Source of the DNA: Hirsutella rhossiliensis
Lineage: Eukaryota > Ascomycota > Sordariomycetes > Hypocreales > Ophiocordycipitaceae
Direction: 5' to 3'
Length of the DNA stretch: 64,000 nucleotides
NCBI RefSeq assembly: GCF_020360975.1
Contig: NW_025408668.1
Location: 248,001-312,000 of the forward strand
In this document: one piece after another, positions 10,001 through 23,007 of the stretch
Position numbering within the stretch: the first letter of the stretch is position 1
How the letters are laid out: each line of letters begins with the position of its first letter
Made by a program: the position numbers and the translations under genes
The notes under the pieces: model-generated
Databases searched by the model: none
The model's input: the letters and a program-made list of their open reading frames with translations, nothing else
Told to the model about the DNA's origin: nothing

Positions 10001-13000
10001 ATATTAGTTTTATTTAGTTTATAGTTTAAGTAGTAAGGGTTATACTTAGTCTAGGTTTAGTTCGGTTAATACTATAGTCTTATTATTATAAGTCCTCTCC
10101 CTTTCTTAGATCGCTTTAGTAAGGGAAGTAGTTAGCTAAGGTAGTCTTAATTAAGGCCGCTTTATCTTTAACGCGACCTTAGTCTTATTATTTAGTATAT
10201 TTATATATAGCCTCTAAGCTAAGTTAAACTAGCGGAGCTTACCTAAGTAAAGGAACTATTATATTAGCGGCGCTACTATCCTTTTCCTTTAAAGGCCTAC
10301 TCTTATATTACTTATATCCTAGGCCTATATTAAGAATGACTCCCTTACTTCCTTTATTAATAGATAGTCGATTATTATATAGTAAATAGTATCTTATTTC
10401 TATTTATAGGTATATATTAGTAAGACTATATTAAGGACTTATTAGTTAAAGAGGAAGTTATTAAGCCTAATCTTTCTTATATATATATAAGTAATTACTA
10501 TATTAATATACTTAAGGAGGCCTTAATAACGGTCTAGTATTATCGCTTTATTAAACTATAGTAAGAAGTTAGTAGGGTAAAAGGTAGTTTAGTATTATTA
10601 GATCGTATCTTCCTTAGCGTTTTATTAAGCGGCCTATTCCTTATTTAGCTTTTTAAGCGACTTAGCTTTATTTAAGAGGTCGTCTAATCCCATTTAGCTT
10701 TAAACCCCCCTTATCTCCTCTATAAGGGGGGGCCTACTAAGTAGTAGCGCTACTAAGGGCCCTACTCTCTCTTTAATATTACCGCCTCTTAAGTATACCT
10801 ATAACTATATTAAATACGCATCGAATTTAGCTTAGGAGCCTTAAATCCTTTAACCTTTAAAGGGTATTTATTATTCTTTAGTTTAGGTAGAGGTTAATTA
10901 AGGGCACCTATACCTCCGCTTTTACTTAGTAGACTAAGGTCGGGCGGTAGGCGCCTATTACTACTTAAAAGTAAGCTAACTAGTCTTATACTAAGTTCTA
11001 TACGGTCTTATATAGTTTCCCTTTTATAAGTATTATCTTATAAAATATAACTATATTATAGGAGATTAAAGACTAGATTACCTTACTATAGACTTCCTTA
11101 GCGCGTAGTAAGGTATAGCCCTATATAAACGCCGCGAGCTTAGTTAGGGCTATAGTTTAGCGCTTTATCTTTACCTAGAGCTATTTTAAGTATACTATTT
11201 AGTATAGTTTCTAATATACTTAAATCCTTAGTAAGCGGGCCTCTTAGACTAGTATTACTATATTAGTCTTAAGGTAGACTAGCGTTATTATCGCTTATCT
11301 CCTTTATATAAAGTATATTAACTTGCTCTTTAATAGTTTAAAAGTAACTATAAACTTAGCCGCCTACTTTATATATACCTTCTAGGCCTCCTTTAAGTAT
11401 ACTACTATTATAGCCTTATTAGGTTTAATATTAACTATATTTATATTATCGGTAAAGCTAACGGTATAAATACTATATATTATACTAAGCCTCTTATATA
11501 AGGGGGTTATATAGTATAGAAATAATATTAAGGATAAAAGGGAGCCTTAAAGGACTTTTATTAGTACTTAAGTTAGCTTTAAGGTCTTTTTATTAAAGTA
11601 AAAGGTCGATCTTTTATTACTTATAAAGCTCTATATTAAGCTTATAAGCTATCTAAGGTATCCTTAAAGCTTTAGTTCCCTTATAAGCTTATTATAGTTA
11701 ACTATATTAAATACGCTCTTAATATCTAGCTATAAGAATAATATAATGCCCTTTTAGGCCTAGGTTATATATATTAGTTCTATTACTAGTTAGATCGCTG
11801 CCTTTATAAAGCGCTCCCTCTTATTCTCTATTTATTTATTTAGTAGGATACTATTTACCTTTATAGCTCCTACGATCTTTTAAGCTAGTATTTACTTAAG
11901 TACTTTCCCTATTATAGGTAGGAGGGAAATTAGTCTTTATCCCCTTACTATATAGTAAGCTTCTAGCCTCTTACTTAGCTTTTAAATTACTATTATATTC
12001 GCGCTATAAAACTATTCTAGGAAATATAAGAGTTAAGTATAAGTATTAATAATTATAGCTAGTTATTAAACTATAGCTAGTTTATACTTCTTAAAAAACC
12101 TTAAGGGGATACTATTTAAGCTTACTACTTTCTAGCTTACTATCTTACCTAGCGCTACTATAATATTAGCTAGCTAGATCTATTAATTAACTATAAGGGT
12201 CGCTTTAGCTATAAGCTAAGGTAGCCCTTAGGTTATACTAGCCTTTAGTAAGAAGAACTTAGCTATTAATATTTAGGCCTTCTTATTAAAGGTTTCTATT
12301 AGTTAGTCCTTACCCTCCTTAACTAATAGTAGGATATAGGTTAGTTTTAATAGTAGCCTCTTATAAAGTCTAGCCTACCTCTTTATATTTTAAAGCTTAG
12401 TATTATCGGCGCTAAATTCCTTTAAGAACTTACGCTAGTAGGCCCTCCTTACCTTATAAACGGTTTACTTTTAAGCCGCTATTACCTTATATAGGTCTTC
12501 TTAGTTTACCTTACTTCTTTCTTACTTATACTTCCTCCTTACCTTCTTAGCCTCCCTTATTACCCTTCCTACCTTTAGGGTAAACTATATATTACCCCTA
12601 GGTAATATTTACCCTTTAGTATAAAACTATAGCTATTACGATCTACGCTAAAGTAGTAAAGATATAGTCTAGGTCTTAGTCGATATCCTTTAGCGTTTAA
12701 AGCGTTAGCTAGTATAGTCCTAGCTAAGATATAATCTTAGCTTTAACTAGCTTAGCTTCTACTTCTTTCTACCTTAAGGCTAGCTTAGGCGCCTAAGCTT
12801 AAGAGTTAACTTATAAAGTAATAGTCTAAGGGATATAGTTTAACTTAGTTAAGTCTAGGTTAAGCCTAGTATACTATATCTTAGTTTCTAGTATTACCTA
12901 AGCTAGGTTAATAGTACTATCCTTTTAGCTATAGAAGAATATTATATACTCCCCTCTTAAGGTAGTAAGTTTAAGTTATAGTCTTATCGCCTTTTATATA

Positions 13001-15199
13001 AGTTATATTATATTATCTAAGGTTTTATTATATTTATATTAAAGCGGGTAATAGATGTTAAAGTCCCTTACTATTATTATAAAGTACTTTAGTTCGATTA
13101 AACTTAGGTTTTATAATACTCTAGCCCTCGCGGCCCTTAATAGTAAGTAAATCGTTTATTATTTAATACTATCCTTAAAAATTACCTTACTTTAGTTTAG
13201 TTTAAACTAAGGCAATTAAGTCCCTAGCCTAAGCCTTTTATATATATATAGCGCGCTCCTCCCCTCCTTATAAACTAAGCTATAAGGCGCTACTTTAAGG
13301 GGTAGGGCCCTACTTCTTAGTATAGCTTTTACTTTCTATAGTACTATTAAGTTAAAGCTAGCTTAGTAGTAAAGCGCTAACTAAGCTAGCTTATATTTCT
13401 TTTATATATTCTAGAATAGTACTCTTAGTTATATATAGGTAAGGTTAAGGTAAAAGGGGTTAACTATATAAGGAGGGAAGCGCTTTATCTCTTAGCGCTT
13501 CTTTATTTATAATACTTATAAATATTATTTATACTTAGTTCGGCCTCCTTAGCCCTATTAGCCGGCGGGTATCTCGAGCTCGACTTCTTATCTTAGCGCG
13601 GTCTACTTAGTCTTTACCTTTAGACCGCGGTTAAGTTAAGAACGCCTTAGGTTTTAATAGTAGGTAGTACCTATTACTTAGCGTAAGTCTAGGTATTCGC
13701 GAACCTTTAAGGCTATTATAGGTAGTTTTCCCTTACTTTTTCCTAAGCTTTATTCGCTATAAGGTAAGTTTAGGTCTACGATAGGTAGTCCCTTTAATAT
13801 AAAATATAGTTATAAGGGATTTCGCCCTTCTTAGCCCTATAATTATCCTTACTACTATTATATACTATACTCTTATATTAGCTATAGAGTTATATCGATA
13901 TATACTACTTAGCGATATAGCTATACTTATAATAATTATAGTATTTTTATAATTAAACTAACTTATTTTAATTATAGGGTTTATATTAAAAGATTTATAC
14001 TTTAAAGACTAAGCTTAGGTTATAAAGCTTATTAGCCTCTTTTAAGGTACCGACCTTAATAAGTATAGTTATTACCGTTAATATCTTAGATTAAAAGTAT
14101 AGCGCCTAGGCTTAAAAGACCTTAACTTTAATTACCTTTATAATCTTATAAAGTAATTACTCTTTATTTACTATCGCTACCCTTAAAAGGATATTCTTAG
14201 CGATTACTATATATATATAGTAGGAAATTATAGCTTCTAAACTAAATATAGTATTAACCTAGGTTTAGTCCCTTTAGTAAGCTCTTACTAAGGTATTAAA
14301 TATAACCGCGATATCTTTACTTTAAAGGCGCCTTACTACTATAGCGCTTATAGCTTTTAGGGCTATATTTACCGCCTTTACTATATCCTTTAATTTATAA
14401 CTTAGGATTTTAAGCTATATATTAGTAGGGACTATAATAATCTCGCGTTTATAGCGCGGTAAGACTTATTTTACTATAGCTTTATATTAAGTTAGTTTCT
14501 TAGTTTTAGCTATAACCGCGGCCTAGGTTTACTTTAAGCCCCTTAGGCTTAAAGCGATACTTAGGTAGAGTTCTTCCTTAACTACCTCCTTAATTACGTC
14601 TTAGATTATTATCTTAAAGCTCTTATCTACGTATTATACCGCTAATAATATACTATTAGCGCGGCTCTTTACCTTAAAGAGCCGTTTAACTACTACCTAT
14701 ACCCTATTAAACTATATACTTAAGATAAAGCCCGTGAGTTTATAATATACTGCTTTTTCTATAAGGTCGCTTAGCGCCTAAGTAGGTATTATATTACTAC
14801 TTTAGGTTTATTAACTCGCCCTATTAAAGTATATAAATTTAAGTAGTATCTCTTTACGCTATATACTTTAGTTAAGCCCGGTATATTAAGGGCTACTACT
14901 ATATCTACTTACTTCTTAGCCTTAATATAGTATCGTTACTAAGGGTAATTAATACCGCTAAATTAATTCCTAGTATTAGTTAGTATTTTAGTCGCGATAT
15001 ATACTTTAATAGGTAAGATTATACCCTTATAGATATTAGCCTATTAAAGGGATAAGACCCTTAGTACTCTTTATTTAACTTCCTTTTAAGTATACTTAAA
15101 AGCTTTATAAAGACCTTAATTATTTAATAAGGTATCTCCCTTAATTATAGTTAATTTAAATTTTTAATTTTCCCCTTTAAAGTAGAGGCCGCTAGTTAT

Positions 15200-17126
15200 A
15201 TAACTTTAATAGAGATAAAGAGGTATAGAGTAAAGAAATCTCTAAGACTTATATTAATAACCTAAGATCCTTAGAGCTATATATAGGACCGATAATTATA
15301 TAATTATATAGTTAATTACTCTATTAATCCTTAGCTATATACTATATATACTTTAGGTATATACCCTCGTCCTTATTAAACCTAGTCTCTAAGGTATAAA
15401 CTCGTTATACCGTTGTATTTATATAGCGATAAGTAGCTTTATAAAGCCGAGAATACTTAGAGGACGATAGTACTATTTAGAAAAAATAAAATCTAGGGAT
15501 TTAATAATTAAAGTAATAACTACCTTAATAGCTAGAGTTAGGAACTTAATAAGGTAATAGGCTTACTAGGAAATAAATAATTAGATAATACCTTTACTAG
15601 TAGTAAAGGAAAAGTAATAAGCTAATACTAAAAAATCCTAAGCTCTTATTATTAGCCCTATAACCCTTAATACTAGCGACTTAGTTAAGAAACTACGATC
15701 CTTATATAATACTTTAAAAGATATAAATAATAATAATAGTATAATCTAGACTTTTTTAAAACCTTACTAAGACTTCTTACTTATATATATACTAATAATT
15801 CTAATATAGGTACTAATAAGGGATACTTTAATAACCTTAACCTTAGCTCTCCTTTACTTAGTAGCTTATAGAGAACGCTTACCTCCCTTTAATAAATAAG
15901 AAAGTAAGTAATAGGATAGTTATAATAAGATATCCTTTAACTCTAAAAGCTTTAACTTTAAATTTTATAACCTTATAATCTATAAGTATACTATATCTAG
16001 AAATACTAGCTACTAAGAGGGATTATTTAATCCTACTACTAGTAATATAAAAAAGATTAAGGTAGATATTAATAAGATTACTAATAAACTTAAAGATATA
16101 CTTAATAAAAGCTAAGATAACCTTATAGGAAGACTTTACTAACTATAACTCTTACTTATTAGTAAATTTAATAGTAAAAATATAACTAAATTCCTTAAAA
16201 AGTTTAAATAAGAGATATATATTAACTATATCTATAATAAGGATAAAATAAATTAGCTTAAAGTCTATATCTCCTCTTTATAAGCCCTTACTATTAAAAT
16301 TCTTATAGATAGACTTATTTAAGAAGAAGCGAAAAAAAGACTTCTTTAATACTACTACGTATATAATATTAAATAACTAGAAACTATTAACGACCGCTTA
16401 GACTATTATAATACTAAAAAGCCTAAGACTATTATAGAAGTTATAGAATAGCTTAGTCTCTACTTATACCTATAGCGTAAGGTATAACTTAACGGCTAAG
16501 AAGAATCTATAGTTTAGTTATACTTTATCTACTATATAATACTAAAGGAACTTATTATTAACGTTATAAAGAGAAATAAAAAGATATCTAAAGTTATCTT
16601 AAAACTCTTATATAAAAGCCTTATCTATATAATTAATAACTACTTAGTACCTTACTAAGACGTTAAGCGATAAGATATAATATCTAAAGTCTATAATTAA
16701 AAGCTTAAGAACCTAAAGAAAGACTAGCTTTTTAAGGAAATTAATAAAGTAATAAAAGAAGCTAAATTTAATAAAAGCAAAGAAAAACTTCCTAAAGAGT
16801 TAAAGAAAATAGATAAGAAACCTAGATAGCCTATAAAAGAGATCTTAGACTTAATAAAAGCCTTTAAAGATATAAAGATTAACCTTACTTACTAGTAAGA
16901 GTAGATATTTAATTAGCTTAATAAAGAATAAAGACGCGTTAGTAGTAAAGGCTACTCTTTAAGTTATAAATAAAGAGGTAGTATAAATACTATTAGATTT
17001 TACTACCTATTTAATTAATATATATAGTTTTAGGTTAATACTTTTAACTAGCCTAAGAGATACTTTTATTATAGTAAAGAAGGATATTACCTTAATAAGT
17101 ATAAGGTATACTCTTAGAACTATAGG
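15200..17126 (+). pseudogene. Gag-like polyprotein remnant with CCHC knuckle
   Basis: The plus strand reads as a long Lys, Asn and Ile-rich protein with RIP-type stops. Near its end (about 17050-17110) is a RIP-altered zinc knuckle, FYYSKEGYYLNKY, where Tyr stands for the expected Cys and His. This is the nucleocapsid motif of LTR-retrotransposon Gag. The frame is cut at 17126 by the Copia copy 17127-23007, and similar AT-rich plus-strand coding text resumes at 23008. Whether the host is Copia or Gypsy cannot be decided. Confidence 0.5.
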
Positions 17127-17601
17127 TCTCGCGAAGAGAGATATAAGAAGTATATAAAAATATATAAAGGTAAAATTAAAAGTAAGGGGTCGGATAGGTA
17201 GGGCAGAGAAATTTAATTCTTATAAGAGCAGCAATTATAGTAGGGGAGTAATTATTATATTACCTTAATTATCTTTCTTTCCTCTATCTAACGCGCCTCT
17301 TTATATCTATCTAGCATCTTAATTAATAAAGAAGATCCTACTTAAAGAAGCTACTAATGTCCTTTCGACTACCGAGCTTTTTACCGGTTTTTCCCCCTCT
17401 TTTCTAGCTATTGCCGGCATATCTATCTTATCTTTCGCTACCTCTATAGGAAGCTATCGCTACTTCTACTCCCCCTTATACCCCTACCCTCCTTTCTATA
17501 CCTCTTTTTAGCTCCTTCTTCCTTCTTCTATACTAGGTGTTTTTAGCTTCCTTAGTCCCTCGTGCTAAGGGATATCTCCGAGAACTATAAAATTAGGCCA
17601 C
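17127..17601 (-). repeat. LTR of family A, 3' LTR of the left Copia
   Basis: Reverse complement of the LTRs at 26026-26507 and 29699-30185, and parallel to the one at 32609-33084. It begins TCTCGCGAAGAG on the plus strand. Its inner end has lost about six bases against the other copies, leaving TATCCGTGG after the polypurine tract instead of TGTCGCGAAGCGTGG. Confidence 0.8.
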
Positions 17602-20600
17602 GGATATACCCCCTAGCTATAGCCTGCCCATGGGGCATAGCTAATACTGACTTTAGGCTAGTAGCGTATAGAGGAGGTTCTTAGCTCTATACTTCTCCCT
17701 TTACTCGAGGAAAGTAAGGGCCCTTTTAGGTCCCTAGGCTCTTTTAGACCTACTTAAGGAAAAGGGGCCTAAAGAGGGGAAAGTCTTATAAGAAAGGGGG
17801 CCTTCTTTAAAGGGAAAAACCTAATTAAAATAGGGGGCCCTCTAAAGGGAAAACCCTCTTCCTTCTTCTTCGGCTATTAACGTTACCTTCTTATACGGGC
17901 TATTAGCTCCTCTTATAGACTCTTAAGGCGGGCCTCTAAGAATAGCTTCTCTCGAACGTCTTCTAGCCTAATTTACTATAAAAAGACAGCTAGCTTCTAC
18001 TTTAGTAGGGGCTTTATAAGACCGTTGGCTTTTATCGATGCCGTTAGAACCTAACGGATAGAAATAAGTCCCCTTTAGACCTCTTAGCGTAACTAATACT
18101 AATAGATATCGATATACTATAGCTAGGTCGATAGCTTACTATTTTCCTTTATAAGAATCTATATAGTCTATATATTATCGTATTTTATAGCTAATAGGGA
18201 CGGAATTTATAGTCGTAACGATATTAGTAGCCGGCTAAGGAAAATCGCTTCTTTTAACGCTTCTAAAAGAGCTAGTAGCTCTGCCTCTATACTAGAAGTC
18301 GTAACGGTAGCCTACTTCGAAGCTCTCTAAGCAATAGTTCCTCTAAAAAGGGATATAATATACCCTTATAAGCTCTTTCTATCTAAGGAATTGTCCGTAA
18401 AGGACGAATCGCTCGAATAAAGGAAGATTTCGGCAGCTTATTTCCTTCCCTACCCTCCTAGGCGTAGACTATATAATCTCGTTAAATAGAGATAAAGGAT
18501 AGCTCTATTTACTGCTTCTTAATACCTAGGGCTAGGATTCTAGTTATACCTAGCTAGCTAGGAGACCGTAAAAGAGATATCCGGTCTAGTAGAAATAGCT
18601 AAAAAAGCAAGACCTACCTTCTATTAATATTAGTATTTCTCTTACTCCCTAGCTTAAAAGGACGGATTAGGTAAAAGCTCTTCGTCTAATATAGGCGTAG
18701 AGGGAAGCTTCTTATCGAGGGAATTAGGAAGGAATTTATAAGCGACCTTATTAATATAGGCGTCTTAGGTAAGCTAGATAGTCTATTAGGACCTATTCTA
18801 AAGGATTCGTATCCCTAGGAACCACTTTAGCTCCCCTAGCTTAGTTATCTTATACCTTTATTATAGGCCTCGTATAGCCTCCCTAGTAGTAGCTTCTTCC
18901 TCTTTTAGGTAGGCCTAGATAATATCGTCGACGTAGAAGAAGACCGTGATTTTACCCTTCTATATTATATATAGTTCCTAAGGGACTTTCGTAAAGAGGG
19001 CTTCGAGGGAACCTATTAAATGCTATTGCTAAAGAAGGGGTGATCTTCGTAGTCCGTATAGAGCTTTCCTAAGCTATAGAACCTTTCCTAGTTATTAGAA
19101 ACTAAGAGGAAGTCGTATATAGATAACTTCTTCTTCTTTAAGAGGGCAGTTACTAAAGGCGTTAACTATATTAATCTAGTCGAGCTCGAGGTCGAATTCT
19201 ACTACTATAGCTATAAGGGTCCGAAAAGACATCCCTGCTAGGGTGGTTGCCCTAGTAGGTAGATCCCCCTTTTCCTACTAATTCCTATAGATAACTAGCC
19301 GGGCTTTGCACTTTTAAAGGAAGCTATGTTTATTAGTCTTATAGATAAAGACCTACTTATAGCTAAGGACCTATTTTCCTCTTACCTTTTCCTTAGGACC
19401 TCTTGAAAGACCCTATCTCTTCGTATAAGGCTAGGTAGTCTTTCTAGGCCTAGAAAAACTAGTCTCTAAGGGGTGTTTTCTAGCTGCTTCTAGTTTACTA
19501 GTAGGTCAAGAGGTCTCTTTTATATACCTTCCTTGCTAATAGCTATAGCTTAAAGAGCCGGCCTACTATAAACGCTCCGTAGGAACCGTCTTCTATTAGC
19601 GTTAGGTAGAAGTCGGAAAAACGATCGAAATAAGGGAGAGGTTAGTCTTCTTTAGTATCTATATCGGGCCCTATACCTTCCTTTGCTTCTCGAAGCAAGG
19701 ATAAAAAGGCAGCTAGGTAATCCTTTAAGAGAGGTGCCTTTCCTACCCCCTTAAGGGCCGAGACGGGAAGACTAACTAAAAAAGCTACTTCTAGATCTTC
19801 TTCTTATTCCGTAAGAGGAGGTATAGGGAGGTAGGCGTATTCTAGCTCTACCGCTTTCCTATAGTCTCCTTCTTCGTCTAGATTATCTAATCTAGCAGCT
19901 TCCTCTTCTTCTTCTTCGAAGTTAGCGTTATCCTTAACTACTTCGACGTCGGTTTCTTCTTCCGTTTCGTCTGGGCCTCTTCTTAAGACTATTAGGAAGG
20001 GGAATTTAGATCTTCTAAATTAGCTAACGTTAAGAGAGTAAGAGGGGCTATTAATCCCTCTTTCCGTCGAAGAAGCTAGATTCGTCGAAAATTATATCCC
20101 TAGTCGAAATAACCTTCCGTAGAAGAGGAATCTAAATCTAGAAGATATTCGTAGAATTATACTTAACGAGGTAACTAATAAAGGCTCTAGGATTAAGCTT
20201 TCTTTTCTTCTTCCTTTTTAGCTATATATCAGTAGTTATAGCGTATGCCTTATAGCCGTAGGCATAAAGGTAGGCTAGTAAGGCCCTCTTCTTTATAAAG
20301 AGCTCGAGGGGGGATTTCTAGTTTATTCCTTAGTTTAGTCCCCTAGGGTCCTTAAAGTCCCTCGGGGTCCGGTTCTAAAGGTAATAGGCGGTTTTAACGA
20401 CTTCCCTTTAAAGGTCGTATAGAAGCTTTATAGTAAGTCTTATTATACGGGCCCTTTCTATTATAGCACCCCCTAATCTTTCTACCCCTCCGTTCTAGGC
20501 CTAGGTATTCGGTGTTAATAGGAGGTAAAATGCCCTTTTAAGCTAATTTAAGATATCCTTCGTAAATAGCTCTCCGTTAACTATATCTTCTTTACCTCGT

Positions 20601-22000
20601 AGCTAAAGTAGGATTTTATCTAGTTAACGAAGTCCCGGAGGACAGACTAGTTATACTTACTTAGGTAGGTCCGTAAGAAATAAGGAAAACTATCCTAAAA
20701 AGCGTCTAAAAACATTACCCTAACGAAGCTTTCCTAATCCCTAGAGACGTTGGTCTAGTCGACCTAAATTTCCTTATACGGCTGGTCCGGCCGTATTAGG
20801 CTCCGTCTAGAAATTCGTCTCTTAGTCTTCCCTTAGCCGTAGTATTCGCATTCGACGGTCTTTAGGCCCCTTATTCGTACGCCCTATTATTGTCTAGCTT
20901 ATATAAAGCTGGGGGCCGGTAACTAAGTCGTGCGTGCTAAAGAAGACCGTCTCCTTAGGCTGCCGGAAGAGGTCCTTTAAACCTACCCTCCTTCGAGCAA
21001 GGCTAACTTCTCGAGAGATTCCTTCCTAAGGATAGGTCGGAATTCGAGAATAAATTAACCGAATTTTTCCTCGATAAGCCTAATAGTCTGATTCTTCTAG
21101 ACTAGCCTCGTAGGCTTAGACGTCGTATCTTAGAAGATTCCTTCCTCTCGAAGAAGGCGGAAGGAAATTAGGCTCGTTAAAAATCGAGGGCAAAAAGCTA
21201 CCCTTTTTTATCGAAGAATTCGTAAAGACCTATTAGGTAATTTTATCGTAAAATTTACCCTTCCGTATCCCTCTATCTATACGGTTAATTCCCCGGCAAT
21301 AAGATATTCCCTCCGTGCCTTCTTAAAGGACCGGAATCGTAAGAGTATATTATAAATATCGAGGGAAGTGCTAGAGTTAAGGATAGCTGATTTTCGTAGG
21401 GGATAGTCGGAGGGCTCTAACGGTTAGTCTTAGCCTTATTAATCCGTAGGGAAGACGAAGGCCGGATTTACTATACTAATAATTTTTCCTCGAATTTACG
21501 GCTTAAATAAAGGCAGCGGCGTTAGTTGCTATTTCTTAGTAACCCGAACCTCGTCTATCTTCTTCTATAACGAGGGGTCCTCCTTAAGAGACTATTATAC
21601 TATTTCTCGTAGCCTTTTTAAAAGGTTAATTCCTTTAGGTCTATTTTCTTCGAAGACCTACTAGCAGTCTTCTAGCCGATAGGGCTTTTTATATGCTTAG
21701 TAGGTAGGTCGATTCCTCCTTATACGTTGTCTCTTCGAGGAATCCTCGTCCCTTTCTAGAAGGTCTACTTAAAAACCCCCCCTTTTTACCCCTTATTGCT
21801 AATTTTAACGAAGAGGTTCGATTTCGACTAGTTCCCTAATTTTTCGACTAACGGACTAAAAGGTCTATTAGGGGACTAGTCGGGCCGGTCTAACTAACGG
21901 GACCGGGGCCGGGCCCGGAGTAAGAGGCGGAGCCGGGGCCGGGACCGGGGCAGCCGTTAATAACGGTGTTAAGGCTCTCGAGGGAGGAGGAGCCGAAGGA

Positions 22001-22060
22001 GCAACAGCCGCAACAGTAGCAGCGGGGGCCGCAGCAATAGGGGCTGCAGCAGCTGCAGGT
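22001..22060 (-). other. CpA-rich Ala/Pro-coding tract in a RIP element
   Basis: In a RIP-mutated Copia this 60-bp window keeps about ten CpA sites in GCA, CAA and CAG repeats. On the coding (minus) strand it gives an Ala-rich linker with Pro in the N-terminal part of the polyprotein. The bases around it have the usual CpA depletion. Confidence 0.6.
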
Positions 22061-22920
22061 CGAGCCGTCTAGGTCGAGTACTAGCTATAAAGGAATAAGA
22101 CTGCTTGCTATTATACTCTAGCAGCCTCTTTATCTAGTTCCCGGCTAGCTTCTTAAAAGATAGTCGAGTAACCGTTACTAATAGGCTTTATTAGTAGAGA
22201 TATATCCTATAGCTACTAGCCGGAAAGAGCTTTTATAAAGAAGTATTAGTTAGCTTCCTCGAGGATTTCTTCCTACTTAGCTAGCTACGAAGAAGCTAGT
22301 AGGTTCCTAGTAGAAAAAGCTCCTAGGTAGGCTATATAGGTCTTCCTAATACGGTTAGTTATATAACCTCTTAAGGGAGCTATTAAGGTCTCGAGCTTTA
22401 AAAGCTACTACCTAGGAGTCTCTTCCTCTTAAAGAGTAATTAGCTTTATAGCACTAACGGATTCCGTTATTACTATACGTACGGTAGTTAGTAGCTTCGT
22501 CTCGTAAAGGTATTCCTTATAGTAACTCTCGTAGTTACCTAAGGTAGCAGAAAAAGCTCTCTGCTATACGGAGGTTAGCTCGGAGAAGAGGGATGCTCCC
22601 TCTATAAATTCCGTTGCCCTAGGACGAAGAGGGGGCTCGAGAGGGTCCTGCTTATTAGAGAAGACTAAATTATAGATAGTTCTATCTATACGAGCCCGTA
22701 GCTCCTTTACCTACTTATCCTAATCTTAGGGCTCTATAAGAATCGTCCTATAGACCGTAGGGACGGTAGAGGAGACGGTTTTCGTTATCGTTGCGGAAGA
22801 GAGGGGGCAGAAAAGTCGGGTAAAAATCGGCTTTTCTAATAAAAGGGGTAAAAGGAAGCTACGAGGGATATAAGAAAGGTGCCTTTTATAGCAGCCGGAA
22901 GGTATAGGAATTCTATTCCT

Positions 22921-22934
22921 CCCGGGCTTATAAC
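22921..22934 (-). promoter_or_regulatory. Primer binding site of the left Copia
   Basis: Minus strand GTTATAAGCCCGGG directly follows the 73-bp LTR. With the RIP change TG to TA reversed it is complementary to the anticodon stem-loop of initiator methionine tRNA. A half-tRNA primer of this kind is known for Drosophila copia and yeast Ty5. Confidence 0.75.
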
Positions 22935-23007
22935 TATTACGAAAAAGATATAGCCGCTTATTAGATATAAGCGATAGCGTTAATTAACGTATATAGTATA
23001 CGCGATA
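22935..23007 (-). repeat. 73-bp LTR (family B)
   Basis: Same length as, and nearly identical apart from RIP-type changes to, the two 73-bp LTRs of the TRIM-like element at 32548-33400. It is followed on the minus strand by the same primer site. On the plus strand it begins TATTACG and ends CGCGATA. Confidence 0.8.

Larger units (their letters stand above)
6945..15015 (-). mobile_element. LINE-1, left copy (Tad1-like, RIP-mutated)
   Basis: A non-LTR retrotransposon in reverse orientation, the inverted homologue of the element at 35616-49021. Its 3' tail is the TTA repeat at 6945-6985, which is a TAA repeat on the element's own strand. Then come a GC-rich 3' segment (7000-7560), a 694-bp solo LTR insertion, an oppositely oriented ORF (about 8690-10000), reverse transcriptase (the FADD-box remnant lies near 11440), endonuclease and ORF1 with a zinc knuckle near 13900. 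Homology to the right copy ends near 15015, where ORF1 begins. Without the inserted LTR it is about 7.37 kb, the same as the right copy without its Copia insert. No target duplication was found. Confidence 0.8.
17127..23007 (-). mobile_element. Copia element with two unlike LTRs (RIP-mutated)
   Basis: Read on the minus strand: 73-bp LTR (23007-22935), primer site (22934-22921), Gag and integrase region (about 22900-20000), reverse transcriptase (about 19600-18400), RNase H end near 18030, polypurine tract near 17605, then an LTR of about 475 bp (17601-17127). The reverse transcriptase region aligns with the copy at 24205-26507. The two LTRs do not resemble each other beyond a TRTCGCG start, which an ordinary insertion would not give. 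The flanks are ATAGG (17122-17126) and ATAAG (23008-23012), one transition apart, so the whole may still have inserted as one unit. GC content is higher than in the LINEs. Confidence 0.65.
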
